Source of the DNA: Flaccisagitta enflata
Taxonomy: Eukaryota > Chaetognatha > Sagittoidea > Aphragmophora
Reading direction: 5' to 3'
DNA: 64,000 bases
Assembly: GCA_965153355.1 (NCBI GenBank)
Contig: OZ231128.1
Coordinates: forward strand, 1,550,001 to 1,614,000
Shown: piece by piece, positions 21,715 through 33,112 of the stretch
Layout: each line of letters starts with the position of its first letter
Numbering within the stretch: position 1 is the first letter of the stretch
Position numbers and translations under genes: made by a program
The notes under the pieces: model-generated
Seen by the model: only the letters and a program-made list of their open reading frames with translations
Databases searched by the model: none
Told to the model about the DNA's origin: nothing

Positions 21715-24700
21715 TCACATGACCGTGATAGGTGCTTCTCCAATGGTCCTTCTAAACTTGTACGTTTCATTCACCAGTAATTCGGCCTGATCTAACCATC
21801 TGTCAACCGCTAACCGCTCTTTTTTGGATTGTGGGCTCAGATGTTTTGGCTCATCTCGATTTGGAATTCTTTTGTTGGAATATTTCGCCTTACGCCAAAC
21901 CATGGTTTGACTGAAGCCTTGCTTGCCTTCTTTTTTTCTTAGTAGGATGTAAATTCTGTTTTCATTTTGCATCCTCAATCCCCACTGATTGAAAGCACTG
22001 GCGTCTTGGTATTCTTTGACGGCAGCTTCCAAAATAGCTTGCTCGAAGTCGATGTAAGCCTGTAATTTCAATTGGTCATCGGTTTCCTTTGATTCGGCCT
22101 GATTCTCACGTGAAACCATGCCACGAGAAGTCCCGCCATTTCCCGCGTTTTCATATTGCCGCGTTCCATTCCCATCTCCTTGATCATGGGGGCCATCTGC
22201 GTCATCGTGAAAGAATTGCCGCCATCGTCCTTGTGTAGAACCAGAGCCAGAGGTTCCACTACCACCACCTGTCGGATCCTCATCATCTCTTCTCTTCTTG
22301 TCATTCCAATTTCCATGTTGCTTCATCTTTTCATCTTTGCTTTCCTCTTCCTCTTCTTCCTCCTCTTCCTCCTTTTCCTCCTTCTTCACCTTTTCCTCGA
22401 CTTCTTTTTTGATTTTCAACCTTTTTTCTTTTATCATATCGTTAGGCAGATTGTGATCGGAATAGTGGTCGAGATGTCTCTTAGAGGCAATGGCACCACC
22501 ATCATAACGACTGAAATCAGTTAAAATTGGAATTACTTCCTGGGAACAATCATTGATGATTTTCCCTCTTCCTTGACTCGAGCTAATTTCTTCATTTTGG
22601 ATCTTTTGGGTATCCTCATAATTTTTTCTTTTCTCTCCTTTGTTTTTGCTCCAGTTGGTATATCTGATGTTGTGGGGCATTTTCCCACTATCTCTCTGAG
22701 AGGAAACTGTGGGGTATGTGACATTGTGGGCATCATTTGCACCACTCGGAACCCTACCATCATCCATGAGAGCCATCCATCTGGGATACCTTCTGTTATG
22801 GGGCATATCCCCATTCTCGCGTCTTGGACCATCTGTGGGGTTTGTAATGATGCTGATAGTGTTTTCTCCACTCAGAGCCCTTGAATTATCCGTGAGGGAC
22901 GCTTCCTCCTCTTCCTCATCACATTTCTCCTCATCCTCCTCCTTATGATCCTCCTGTATTCCTTCTCTCTGCTCAAGATTTTCATCGACGTTCACCACCC
23001 CTCCCTCGGCGTCAGATGTGACCTCTGCCCTCATTTCATTCTCATTTTCCATTTCCATTTCTGAAAATGGGCTATCACGGGGGGAGTAGGGGGCATCTCC
23101 TTCGTTGTGTTGTAGTTGACTGCCTTCATCCATGGGTATGTTATCCAATGAATGTGATTGTGCCGATTCGGATGCGATTGCGACCAACTTGTCGAGAGAT
23201 TTGTGGGCCTCATCCACCACAACATTGACATTATTCCTGTGAGCCTCCACTGATACAGCATCGACTGTGGATTTGGTGTTGGTGGCCGCGATTAGATTAA
23301 TGAAAGATTTTGAAGCCGCTATAGCGGCCTCATCATAGGAAGATTTAGGGTATATGGTAGAATCGGGGCAAGCGCTTGGAACCACTTCTATCATCGGATG
23401 GATCAAGGAGGCTTCGACCGCATTATCCTCGAAAGCGGGAAAGGCGTTGGAAAGCGATAACAACGTCGGATTGACGACAGGGTTGGAGTTAGCCTCCTCC
23501 AACTCCAAAGCTTCGGAAACGTTAAGAAGAGGGGCGGAGGAGGCTAACACAGCCTGCACCTCCGCCTCGACGGGTGAGTTGGGATTTTTGACGACCGAAT
23601 CCGACTCTAGAGAAGCGGGGGAGGCAATGACCGCCTCTGACCCCACCTCGACGGTAGGATTGAAGCCATTGGTGACAGCATGAGACTCCACAGGGGCGGA
23701 GGAGGCCAACACAGCCTGCAACTCCGCCTCGACGGGTGAGTTGGGATTTTTGACGACCGAATCCGACTCTAGAGAAGCGGGGGAGGCGATGACCGCCTCT
23801 GACCCCGCCTCGACGGTCGGATTGAAGCCTTTGGTGACAGCTTCCGACTCCAGAGAAGCGGGGGAGGCGATGACCGCCTGTGTCCCCGCATCCGCATCCG
23901 CATCCGCATCCGCATCCGCTTCCGACTCCAGAGAAGCGGAGGATGCGTCAGGAACCGCCTGTGTCCCCGCATCCGCATCCGCATCCGCATCCGCATCCGC
24001 ATCCGACTCCAGAGAAGCGGAGGATGCGTTAGGAACCACCTTTGACGTCTCATCGACGGTAGGGTTGATGCCGTTGATAACCGCATCAGATTTTAAAGTG
24101 GAGGAAGCGTTGGGGATCAATTGGACGTTATCCCCTTGAAGAAGAGAAGAATTGGGCGATTGTTGATTGCATTCATCTTCCTCGACATTGATGGTCTGAT
24201 GACTTGAATTCGATCCATCATCTTCCTCTTCATCCGAACTCTCCACCTCTTCCTCCAAAGGACTATCGCCTAATGTATCCTCAATCGCGATTTCCATATA
24301 GGTAGAGTCCATATGATTGGACATTCCACCACAACGGAGGCGTTCCATTTCCTGTTGCAGGCCAATTTTCAATTCTTCCCGGTCCAATTCCCAAGAGTAG
24401 ACGTCCCCCTCGTTTTTCTTGAGAGAAAAAACGCAGGGACTCTTATGCGGAGAATCAGAGTTGTCATATAAGATGACATTGCTGGGATCTATCTCGGCCG
24501 AGGAGGGAGTTGAATTTTCGTGCATGAAGGTAATCAAAGAAGTACCTTTTTTCACATACATGCTATTCAATCTTGTGCGGCACATGAAAAGCCCGCTCGA
24601 TGCTTCCATCTCGTTAAGCCACTTCCGGCGTTCCTCTCTATTGTGAGTGGAAATGGCTTTCTTCGCATAATGACAGCGAATTACGTTGGCGGCGTCGAAA

Positions 24701-24927
24701 CTCGAGAGAGAAAAGAATGAAAGTGCTGCCTCCACAACGGGATAGAATGGATGCTTCTTTAAGGTACAGCAGAAGCTCTCATGAGTTGAACGGTAGGAAG
24801 TATGGACACAATTGCTAAAGTTATAGATATAACGAGGAGCGACATCGAATTCCGCGGCCATCTCTATCAACAAATTGAACCCAGAGTGACAATAGGTGCA
24901 CCCTGCCTTAAGTTCGGATCCACTCAT
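21715..24927 (-). CDS. Large unknown protein with acidic and Ala/Asp repeats
   Basis: 1070 residues from the ATG at 24927. The N-terminal 150 residues look folded and Cys/His-containing (AGCTYCHSG, then CVHTSY, FCCTLKKHPFYP, VIRCHYAKK), possibly zinc-binding. Residues about 210-280 are Glu/Asp-rich. Residues about 285-480 are imperfect repeats with SASLES and pure Ala-Asp runs encoded by GCATCC-type repeats on the + strand. A long Glu/Lys-rich region follows, with a candidate nuclear signal KEKRLKIKKE. The last 120 residues look folded again (QAYIDFEQAILEAA, YILLRKKEG, RTIGEAPITVM). I do not recognise either folded end. It is uninterrupted by introns, unlike its neighbour Rep. A scaffold, transactivator or host-interaction protein is possible but not shown. 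Confidence 0.65.
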   Translation of the reverse strand: MSGSELKAGCTYCHSGFNLLIEMAAEFDVAPRYIYNFSNCVHTSYRSTHESFCCTLKKHPFYPVVEAALSFFSLSSFDAANVIRCHYAKKAISTHNREERRKWLNEMEASSGLFMCRTRLNSMYVKKGTSLITFMHENSTPSSAEIDPSNVILYDNSDSPHKSPCVFSLKKNEGDVYSWELDREELKIGLQQEMERLRCGGMSNHMDSTYMEIAIEDTLGDSPLEEEVESSDEEEDDGSNSSHQTINVEEDECNQQSPNSSLLQGDNVQLIPNASSTLKSDAVINGINPTVDETSKVVPNASSASLESDADADADADADAGTQAVPDASSASLESEADADADADADAGTQAVIASPASLESEAVTKGFNPTVEAGSEAVIASPASLESDSVVKNPNSPVEAELQAVLASSAPVESHAVTNGFNPTVEVGSEAVIASPASLESDSVVKNPNSPVEAEVQAVLASSAPLLNVSEALELEEANSNPVVNPTLLSLSNAFPAFEDNAVEASLIHPMIEVVPSACPDSTIYPKSSYDEAAIAASKSFINLIAATNTKSTVDAVSVEAHRNNVNVVVDEAHKSLDKLVAIASESAQSHSLDNIPMDEGSQLQHNEGDAPYSPRDSPFSEMEMENENEMRAEVTSDAEGGVVNVDENLEQREGIQEDHKEEDEEKCDEEEEEASLTDNSRALSGENTISIITNPTDGPRRENGDMPHNRRYPRWMALMDDGRVPSGANDAHNVTYPTVSSQRDSGKMPHNIRYTNWSKNKGEKRKNYEDTQKIQNEEISSSQGRGKIINDCSQEVIPILTDFSRYDGGAIASKRHLDHYSDHNLPNDMIKEKRLKIKKEVEEKVKKEEKEEEEEEEEEESKDEKMKQHGNWNDKKRRDDEDPTGGGSGTSGSGSTQGRWRQFFHDDADGPHDQGDGNGTRQYENAGNGGTSRGMVSRENQAESKETDDQLKLQAYIDFEQAILEAAVKEYQDASAFNQWGLRMQNENRIYILLRKKEGKQGFSQTMVWRKAKYSNKRIPNRDEPKHLSPQSKKERLAVDRWLDQAELLVNETYKFRRTIGEAPITVM
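23550..24110 (-). repeat. In-frame tandem repeats within the 1070-residue gene
   Basis: Blocks of about 100-140 bp repeat GGCGGAGGAGGC, TGAGTTGGGA and TCCGACTCTAGAGAAGCG, with two short (GCATCC)n tracts near 23888 and 23970. Higher GC than the rest of the element. All units keep the frame. Confidence 0.88.
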
Positions 24928-25187
24928 ATTGTTTTTTTTTTTCAAAATGTTTTTTCAGTGAAACTTTGTGGATTAGAACAATTGGAAATGATATTTAAAC
25001 GTGAACCAATAATCAATAGACGTATTTGTATGAATAATTTCACAACGATGATTTCGAAAGTCAGCAGTATAAACCCTCAAAGAGTGTTTTTGAAACGGCT
25101 CGAATGCTATCTTCATGAAAGCTTTCGTCTATCCTTGATGATTCTTCAAAGGCTTTAAGGGATAAAATGATAGAGAGAAAATGAGAA

Positions 25188-25275
<88 letters not shown>

Positions 25276-25569
25276 TGAGACAGACAGTGAGACAGACAGT
25301 GAGACAGACAGTGAGACAGAGAGATAGACAGACAGAGAGACAGACAGTGAGACAGAGAGATAGACAGACAGAGAGACAGACAGTGAGATAGAAAGACAGC
25401 GAGATAGAAAGACATAGAGATAGACAGACAGAGAGACAGACAGTAAGACAGAGAGATAGACAGACAGAGAGATAGACAGACAGCGAGATAGAAAGACAGA
25501 GAGATAGACAGACAGAGAGATAGACAGACAGAGAGACAGACAGAGAGACAGAGAGACAGACAAACAGAC

Positions 25570-25615
<46 letters not shown>

Positions 25616-25651
25616 GGGAAAGAAATAAGGGGAAATGGGTAATCAATACGC
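24928..25651. repeat. Intergenic region with (GA)n and (GACAGA)n tract
   Basis: 24928-25190 is AT-rich with no supported gene on either strand. 25195-25272 is pure GA; 25273-25612 is GAGACAGACAGT/GATAGACAGACA degenerate repeat ending in a short GA block. It separates two - strand genes and may be an intergenic spacer or an unrecognised intron. Confidence 0.85.
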
Positions 25652-27544
25652 TCATAAACAGTTGGTCTTTTTTGAGGTAACAGCGAGAACAGTTAAAGTG
25701 TCATTATTCATTAAAAATTTCCTAATAACTGCCTTCGTCACTTTTGACTCAGGCAAGTTATGTGTATTTATGATGTGCAGGTAAAACAGATTTGCATTTG
25801 GAAAAATTTGTCTGCATTTTCTACATTCTATCTCATTTTCACTTACTTGCAAAAGGTGAGCTCTCATGTGATTTTTCAGATTGTCAAACCTAACCAAATC
25901 ACTACAGTAACTGCACATGATAAATTCACTTGCATGATTTTTGAAAATATGGCCTATGAGATGTAACAGGTCATTTGTATTTTCTGAGCAATAAATGCAA
26001 CTGTAATCGCCGCATGGTAATTGGGTGAAAAAATATTTCATTTTGATACACCTATTATTCTGCAGATGCGACTTGAGGTTAAGGACAGAAATACGTTGAC
26101 AGCAGGACAGGCAGGCCAGACAGACATTCTTTAATAAGACATTGGGGTATTCCCCCTCCAGGCTAAAAGCATAAGTAGCTGACTTACGCTGAATAGTGAC
26201 TTTTTCCCTCGGTTTATCTGTATGCGACTTTGAATTCTGCGGAACAAGCTTTTGCGCCTTAACCAAGCGGGATATCGCCGTTGTCGATTCATTGCTTCGT
26301 TTCAAGGATTTGGAATTGCCTTTCGATTGTTTCACATAATCAATTCCCTCATCCAGAGAATTTTTACAGGGGCTAATGTCTTCAACAATGGGATTGTAAG
26401 TGGGAACAAAGCCAGAGTTAGGCAAAGAGACAGAGCTAGGGCCAGCGACATTTTGTGTAGTAGAAGGAAAACCATTTGTTTTTGGCTCACAGTGGGAAAC
26501 AGCGGATGGAACTTGGGCAGGATTAGAGTCAAAGGCAGGGATCTGTTTGGCAGCCATTATCTCGAAATCTTGATCATTGTCAAAGTCGTCCCCAAAATGG
26601 TCCTCAGGACGCGCAACACCATCTGCAGACTCGGTTGGGATGTTGGAATGTGTGGTCGACGTTATGGGATGGGATACCGGATTGGATCTTTCCACATCAG
26701 CTGCTGCTTGAATGACATCTCGCTCTCGTTCGACATTATTTTCCATATCTTGTGTGAATATTTCAAAAGACTCCTTGGCGTGACCATCAGGAACGGGTGA
26801 GGCCGGATTAGATTGCCTGTGCGGGGATGAAGATCTACCATTCTCCATCTCTTTTTCGAATTCATGGTACGTGATGGGTGGCGGGGGTGATTTTGGTGGC
26901 GGGGGTGATTTTGGTGGGGGGGGTGTGTCTGGTGGGGGGGGTGTGTCTGGTGGGGGGGGTGTGTCTCGTGGGGGGGGTGATTGAGGTGTGGGAGGGTCCC
27001 TTGAGTCATCAATGATGTCCTCAGATTCATTTTGAATGGTCTCAGTTTCAAGAGTGTGCAAAGGGACGTTTTCAACGTTAGTGGATGATGGAATAGCATT
27101 AGGGGTGATATCGACTTTTTCTTTCTCTGAATGTAGATTTGTTTGGTTCCATAAACAAATCAGTTTTTGGCGTACTTGAGCCAATTCGTTGAAAAGTTCG
27201 GTTTGTCTGTTTGTCAAGGTAATTTGTTCTCTCTTAATTTTTTCCAAACTTTCCATTTTGTAAGAATTCAAAAAGTTGATGCTATGAATAAGATCGTCTG
27301 TCTGATTCTTACATCCGAGCTCATATGCGAGCTTTTTAATGTTGTTTTTGAGGGATTCTGACTTTTCTATGCTCTCAGTATAGTTAACATTGCGATTGGT
27401 GCTCCATTTTGTCCTTTTATCCTCCCACGCGACCGATTCCTCTCTCAAAGAGTCAATCACTTTCTTTTTTTCTTCCTTTTGAAGCTTCAACTTTTCAAAC
27501 TTTTGTTTGTGGGACTCGAGTATTTTACGTTCGATATTGATTTC
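25652..27544 (-). CDS. Coiled-coil, proline-rich, zinc-finger protein (5' exon missing)
   Basis: About 631 residues from a likely acceptor (TTATTCAAAG before 27545) to the stop at 25652; no ATG starts the open frame and a stop lies just upstream, so a first exon must be spliced on and I could not find it. Order: a charged coiled coil (IERKILESHKQKFEK and on, about 130 residues), a proline block of DTPPPP and KSPPPP units, a long disordered Ser/Asn-rich middle, then at least three Cys2-His2 type fingers (CLSCC with HLQNNRC; CIYCS with HIFKNH; CSYCS with HMRAH; CRKCRQ with HIINTH). A nucleic-acid-binding regulator is the natural reading. Homology to a named viral protein is not evident. Confidence 0.6.
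   Translation of the reverse strand, partial: EINIERKILESHKQKFEKLKLQKEEKKKVIDSLREESVAWEDKRTKWSTNRNVNYTESIEKSESLKNNIKKLAYELGCKNQTDDLIHSINFLNSYKMESLEKIKREQITLTNRQTELFNELAQVRQKLICLWNQTNLHSEKEKVDITPNAIPSSTNVENVPLHTLETETIQNESEDIIDDSRDPPTPQSPPPRDTPPPPDTPPPPDTPPPPKSPPPPKSPPPPITYHEFEKEMENGRSSSPHRQSNPASPVPDGHAKESFEIFTQDMENNVERERDVIQAAADVERSNPVSHPITSTTHSNIPTESADGVARPEDHFGDDFDNDQDFEIMAAKQIPAFDSNPAQVPSAVSHCEPKTNGFPSTTQNVAGPSSVSLPNSGFVPTYNPIVEDISPCKNSLDEGIDYVKQSKGNSKSLKRSNESTTAISRLVKAQKLVPQNSKSHTDKPREKVTIQRKSATYAFSLEGEYPNVLLKNVCLACLSCCQRISVLNLKSHLQNNRCIKMKYFFTQLPCGDYSCIYCSENTNDLLHLIGHIFKNHASEFIMCSYCSDLVRFDNLKNHMRAHLLQVSENEIECRKCRQIFPNANLFYLHIINTHNLPESKVTKAVIRKFLMNNDTLTVLAVTSKKTNCL
26870..26990 (-). repeat. 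Proline-coding 21-bp repeat
   Basis: On the + strand GGTGGGGGGGGTGTGTCT and GGTGGCGGGGGTGATTTT units; in frame they encode PPPPDT and PPPPKS. Poly-G runs on the + strand may vary between copies. Confidence 0.9.
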
Positions 27545-28319
27545 CCTTTGAATAAATCATAGTTTTTAAACGGATTAAGTTACTAATTTCTGCTTGGCGC
27601 CATTTTGAAGAAAATTTTTTAAATTATTTTTTCCTTAGAATTCTATTTGACTTTGATCAGTATCAATAGGAAAAAGAGGAAAATTCTGATGATCGATTAA
27701 CTCAATGGGGAAAGCAGAGTAATTGACTTCATTTCGTTGTCATTTTTAAACAAATAAAGTTACAATATTCTGCTTGGTCTAGTTTTAAAGAATTTTCGAA
27801 TATCTTTCTAATGGTCACTGATTTTCTATAGTTTACTTTACAGATGCTACTTTCAGCGACTAGGTATGTGTTTTTAAAAGGATAAGTGTGTAAATTTTCT
27901 TTTGCCATAGTTATCTAGTGCTACAAAGCCAGTGAATTTTTTGATTTTATCTATCTTTCTGCTCTATAGCATCAATAATTACGAGTTTATCAGAATGAAT
28001 TGAACGTTTTTTGAAACTATTCCGGAAAGATTTTTTAACCTCCATATTTTATCATGGTTGGCAATCATAACATAAGTTACAATTCGTGATTCAGAGATTT
28101 GCGTTACTATACGTCAGTAGTCGACCGTTTTATGGGCGTTATATGGTAAAAATCCGACATTTTATGCAAAAGGTAGTTATCCCCAAATAACTGAACGTTA
28201 TTCAAAACAAGGTTACACATTATCTATGTAGATGTAGAAGGGACAGATTTTGTAAAAGGATCATTGCATTTAACTCTGGATGATCCTCGTGATATATATG
28301 TGCCTAAACATTGTTTGAG

Positions 28320-28351
<32 letters not shown>

Positions 28352-28511
28352 AAGAGGGAGAGAGCACACCAAAAGCGGTTTAAGATCGACTTAAAGAAAC
28401 AAAGGAAGAATAAAAGAGTAGAAGGGGAGGGAAAAGAAGGAAGAAGAAGAGAAGGAGAAGAAAGAGGAATGATCGGTTTTCATGGTGAATTTTGGATTTA
28501 TCGTTATCCTA
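27545..28511. other. Right flank of the Polinton, no gene recognised
   Basis: AT-rich. Two similar segments (AAGTTAC.AAT.TTCTGCTTGG at about 27578 and 27769, with relatives near 30308 and 59735) suggest a degenerate dispersed repeat. A short GA tract lies at 28320-28362 and a purine-rich stretch at 28390-28470. The upstream exon of the zinc-finger gene may be here. I could not identify a Polinton terminal repeat. Confidence 0.45.
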
Positions 28512-30731
28512 ACAGGGTGTCCAATAACTTTGGCAAAATTTAAAAAAGGACATTTAAAAAACTATTTTAAATTGATATTTTCTACAAAAACAATGGTCTC
28601 ACATAAAGGTTGGTAAGTTGTGAATATTTGATATCCAACAGGCAGCAAAAATCTATCATAAAAGATCAGTTTAATGGAGACGAGGTTCACCTGAAGTGGT
28701 CTGGAAAAAACTGGCTTTGATGGACAAAAGAAAATTGATGGTGGATTTGAAATGATTCTAGTGGATGTACTTCAATACTTTGAGCCAATTTTGAGTAAGA
28801 TGAACTGTTCTGCTTCAATGATGTAAACCCACCTATTTATTTTACAATTTTGGATACCAAAGTTCATGTCTACTACAGCTAAACGATTGCTATTTTCTGC
28901 CATGTTTTTTGGTAAAAATCTCACAAAATTAGAAAGTTAGTCCAAGCCATTATTCCTTTCCTTTTAAACCAGGGAAACTCATATGAAAGAATTGCGCATT
29001 CTAACATCCAATAGAACCTATGACGGTTAATTTTTGAAGGAAGAAATTTGTGTTTCAAACCACTTTTTGCATGATTAGTTGGACTAGTAAAGAACTACAA
29101 ACACTTTTCTTGGGCAAATTGTCTCTAGGGACACTTGGTGTGTACATCTCTGTCATAAGCTGACCTCATAGGTACCTTTAGATATGCAAATTACTTGAAA
29201 TAAGGCAAGAAAATCAAGGTTTTTGTGAAATTTTGCTTACATTTCTTTTTCTTTTTCTGTGGTTGAAATTCTAAGACCCTTAAATGCAGCAAAATTTTGC
29301 ATTTTCAAAAACATAGTTCTCTTTGTAATTGAATTTGGAAGAGAACTATGTTTTCTATTTTTTCATTTTTTCATTTTCTATGCAAATTTAGAATTTCAAC
29401 CACCCCCCTGTCAGTTAACAAAAATGAAATTTTCAGAAATTTACAGTAACTTTCCTTTATCAATCTTGGCCATATCAATTGGATTTTTGTATTAGAATGT
29501 AAATCATGCAAAATACTACTAAGATCAACCTTTTTCACGGACTTTTTTGATACAATTATTCAGTTTTACTTGGATTCATATTTATATTTTGACTCTCGTT
29601 GAAACAAAAATGTTGGCTTCGGAGGCTCGCCGTCCTATTGAGATAGTACAGTGCGGCGCATAAAAAACAGGACAGGACATTTGCCTATATTTCTCGGCTC
29701 AAAATAATATAATCGTATCTTTATCGGTGACCAATTTAAAGCTCTTCGAAAGACGAAGCGTTTGCCGCAAACCGCGTTTAAATCGGTCAATTCGTTTGGA
29801 CGCAGTGACGCTCTAAAGAGAAGCTATAAAAAATGGAATGGGAAAAAACTAACCATGGCAAAAATTAAAAGGCGAACCACTTGTTGGTCAGTGTTTCACA
29901 TCCATGCAATGAGAAAAACATAGCAAAATCCATGACCATTTTGAAGTTCTGCGAAAGATCTTTCAAATGAGACCTTTCAGGATGCCCTAACTTTAACCGT
30001 TTAGAAATGGCATTAGGATAAAGACAGGTTGTCAAAAATTTGGAAATTTACTACGTGATTTTAAGGGATTAGCTTTATTTTAACATAAAAATCAAACGCA
30101 TCGAGTGAGATATTTGTTCTTGGCGCCAATTTAAAGAAAATTCGAAACTCTTTAATTTGCCCATGGATATCGACTATCAAAGACAATCCTAAGCTTCATC
30201 ATTGACAAAAACAGAAAGACTTAAATTACTTGTTGGAAAAATTTGAAATGAGCACTTTTTTTAAACAGTCATTTTTTCTTCAAACCTATGCCATGTCTAA
30301 ACAAATAAAGTTACAATGACCAGCAACGTCGCATTTGGAAGATTTTTTGCAGGGCTTTCAAACGATCATGAATTTTTTGAGTCTCAGGCCAAAAATTAGG
30401 CAGAAACCAGCATTACAAAGTGTCCTATGCCACAGTTACTTTTACAGTTAGGTGCCGCCTCACCGTCGACTACCTCGCCAGCTTATTTGCCACGTTGCCA
30501 CGCTCTATGGAGCTTGCCATCCTGGCCAATGGCGGATCCATCAACTACAAACACATGAGCGATGTACTCATCCGTATTTGGTTTCAATAATCCATTTTTG
30601 CGCAATAATATGCTATTGATACGAACTGTCCTGTTTTTAATGCGGCGCACCGTATGTACCAAATTACTGGGTCACCTAGAAGTATGGTTTTAGTGCAATT
30701 ATGTTTTTGCCAAATTTATTGGAAACCCTGT
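28512..30731. mobile_element. Mariner-like element, TA-flanked, 2.2 kb
   Basis: Left terminus ACAGGGTGTCCAATAACTTT matches the reverse complement of the right terminus (ACAGGGTTTCCAATAAATTT) over about 28 bp with few mismatches. Both ends are flanked by TA (28510-28511 and 30732-30733), the Tc1/mariner target duplication. The interior shows no open transposase; frames between 28600 and 29200 are interrupted, so it is a dead or non-autonomous copy. It contains a second TA-flanked element. Confidence 0.8.
29649..30652. mobile_element. Second TA-flanked element nested in the mariner-like copy
   Basis: Left end CAGTGCGGCGCATAAAAAAC pairs with the right end (reverse complement CGGTGCGCCGCATTAAAAAC), about 26 bp. 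TA flanks at 29647-29648 and 30653-30654. 1004 bp, no long open frame, so a non-autonomous Tc1/mariner-type element. Being inside 28512-30731 it is the younger insertion. Confidence 0.82.
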
Positions 30732-30733
30732 TA

Positions 30734-31309
30734 TCTGACCGCGCGGTTACACGGATTGCCCGATCTCGATATCTAATCTCTGTTTATCATACATTACTAT
30801 ATCCAAACACCCATGCATGATTGAAATAAACACTAGTCTACAGCGCTATTTGACAACCCATGACATGAGCAACGCAAATTAATGATGTTATCCTGTGAAT
30901 ATGAAAAAAAAACCCGAGGAAAGAAGATCGGTATCCGTTACTCTTAGGTAAATATACACGCTGCAATATCATGGTAACAGGGCAACGGCCCTAAAAGAGC
31001 CTGTACGACCTGTGCCAGACTGGGACTTGAGCCTTGGGACTGATTTTTGAGCCTTTAGGTTGAGATTTGAGCCTCATGGCATTTCGGGGCCGCTGTCCAA
31101 AAGAGACTCAAATGTTTGTTGGTTGACTAATGACGGTGCACAGCTGGGTATCGTTTAATCAATCGTATCACCGTCAACAACAAATACGCAAAGACACAAA
31201 AACATTCTTTTGGTTATTTTGGAAGTATTTGTTCTCCTTCCTTAACGATGAGGTCATTCTCCACCTTAGAACGGCTTTCATCTTCCCTTTTACTACCGCA
31301 GCTGTTGTT
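30734..31309. other. Spacer with R2 fragments
   Basis: No gene. Fragments resembling R2 termini occur at about 30976 (AGGGCAACGGCCCTAAAAGA) and 31085 (TCGGGGCCGCTGTCCAAAAG), bracketing short GAGCCT-type tandem units (31005-31075), so this is probably a small R2 copy in its own right. Confidence 0.55.
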
Positions 31310-31321
31310 GATGCTATTTCG

Positions 31322-31374
<53 letters not shown>

Positions 31375-31471
31375 GGTTGTGGTTGTGGTTGTGGTTGTGG
31401 TTGTGGTTGTTGTTGTTGTTGTTGTTTCTTTTCTTGCTTCAGTCCAAAGGAGTTTTTTTTCATATTAGCAG

Positions 31472-31539
<68 letters not shown>

Positions 31540-31575
31540 GCTGTTGTCGTCGTCGTTGTTGCGATTGAGGCTGTT
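31310..31575. repeat. (GTT)n trinucleotide tracts
   Basis: Two long GTT blocks (31321-31425, partly GTGGTT, and 31470-31550) separated by about 45 bp that includes CTTGCTTCAGTCC. Poly-Val, Leu, Gln or Thr frames here are artefacts. Confidence 0.95.
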
Positions 31576-31739
31576 GACCCGCTTTTGCTGTTGTGCTTGG
31601 CTATCAGCAGTATTATAAATACTTGATTTTTTCGCCAATTTCTAATCTCTTCATCTCTTTCGTTCAGGTGAATATCAACCTGAGCGTTCTGCCAGAACAT
31701 CGACTTCTCCAAATGCTGCATCCTATTCTTTTGGCCTTC

Positions 31740-33112
31740 GCACTCGCAGTCGGAGCTGCGACAACACACCTGCACCCAACAACTACACCATGCCTGGTAA
31801 GTCATCACACTTGCACCCAGCAACTACACCATGCCTATTTAGACAACACACCCGCACCCAACAACTACACCATGCCTGGTAAGTCATCACACTTGCACCC
31901 AGCAACTACACCATGCCTGTTTAGACAACACACCCGCACCCAACAACTACACCATGCCTGGTAAGTCATCACACTTGCACCCAGCAACTACACCATGCCT
32001 GGTAAGACAACACACCCGCACCCAACAACTACACCATGCCTGGTAAGTCATCACACCTGCACCCAGCAACTACACCATGCCTGGTAAGTCATCATACTTG
32101 CACCCAGCAACTACACCATGCCTGGTAAGTCATCATACTTGCACCCAGCAACTACACCATGCCTGGTAAGTCATCATACTTGCACCCAGCAACTACACCA
32201 TGCCTGGTAAGTCATCATACTTGCAGCCAGCAACTACACCATGCCTGTTTAGACAACAGACAACACACCCGCACCCAACAACTATACCATGCCTGGTAAG
32301 TCATCAAACTTGCACCCAGCAACTACACCATGCCTGTTTAGACAACACACCCGCACCCAACAACTACACCATGCCTGGTAAGTCATCACACTTGCATCCA
32401 GCAACTACACCATGCCTGTTTAGACATAACACCTGCACCCAACAACTACACCATGCCTGGTGAGTCATCTGCCACGTCAGCAGCTACACCATGCTGGCTC
32501 CCCAGACAACACCACCCAACAACTACACCATGCCTGGTAAGTCATCACACTTGCACCCAGCAACTACACCATGCCTGTTTAGACAACACACCCGCACCCA
32601 ACAACTACACCATGCCTGGTAAGTCATCACACTTGCATCCAGCATCTACACCATGCCTGTTTACACAACACACCCGCACCCAACAACTACACCATGCCTG
32701 GTGAGTCATCACACTTGCATCCAGCAACTACACCATGCCTGTTTAGACAACACACCTGCACTTAACAACTACACCATGCCTGGTAAGTCATCACACTTGC
32801 ACCCAGCAACTACACTTTGCCTGTTTTAGACAACCACACCTTACCCAACAACTACCATGCCTGGTAAGTCATCACACCCGCACCCAACAGCTACACCATG
32901 CCTGGTAAGTCATCATACTTGCACCCAGCAACTACACCATGCCTGGTAAGTCATCATACTTGCACCCAGCAACTACACCATGCCTGGTAAGTCATCATAC
33001 TTGCACCCAGCAACTACACCATGCCTGGTAAGTCATCATACTTGCACCCAGCAACTAAACCATGCCTGGTAAGTCATCATACTTGCACCCAACAACTACA
33101 CCATGCCTGGTA
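31740..33112 (+). repeat. 41-bp minisatellite array, block 1
   Basis: Unit of 41 bp in two variants sharing CAACTACACCATGCCTG: one continues GTAAGTCATCACACTTGCA, the other TTTAGACAACACACCCGCA. They often alternate as an 82-bp dimer. Short frames translated across the array are repeat artefacts. Confidence 0.97.

Noticed and set aside
22156-24646. Several + strand frames of 66-132 residues opposite the 1070-residue gene
   Set aside because: Short, biased by antisense of acidic and Ala/Asp repeats, with no motifs.
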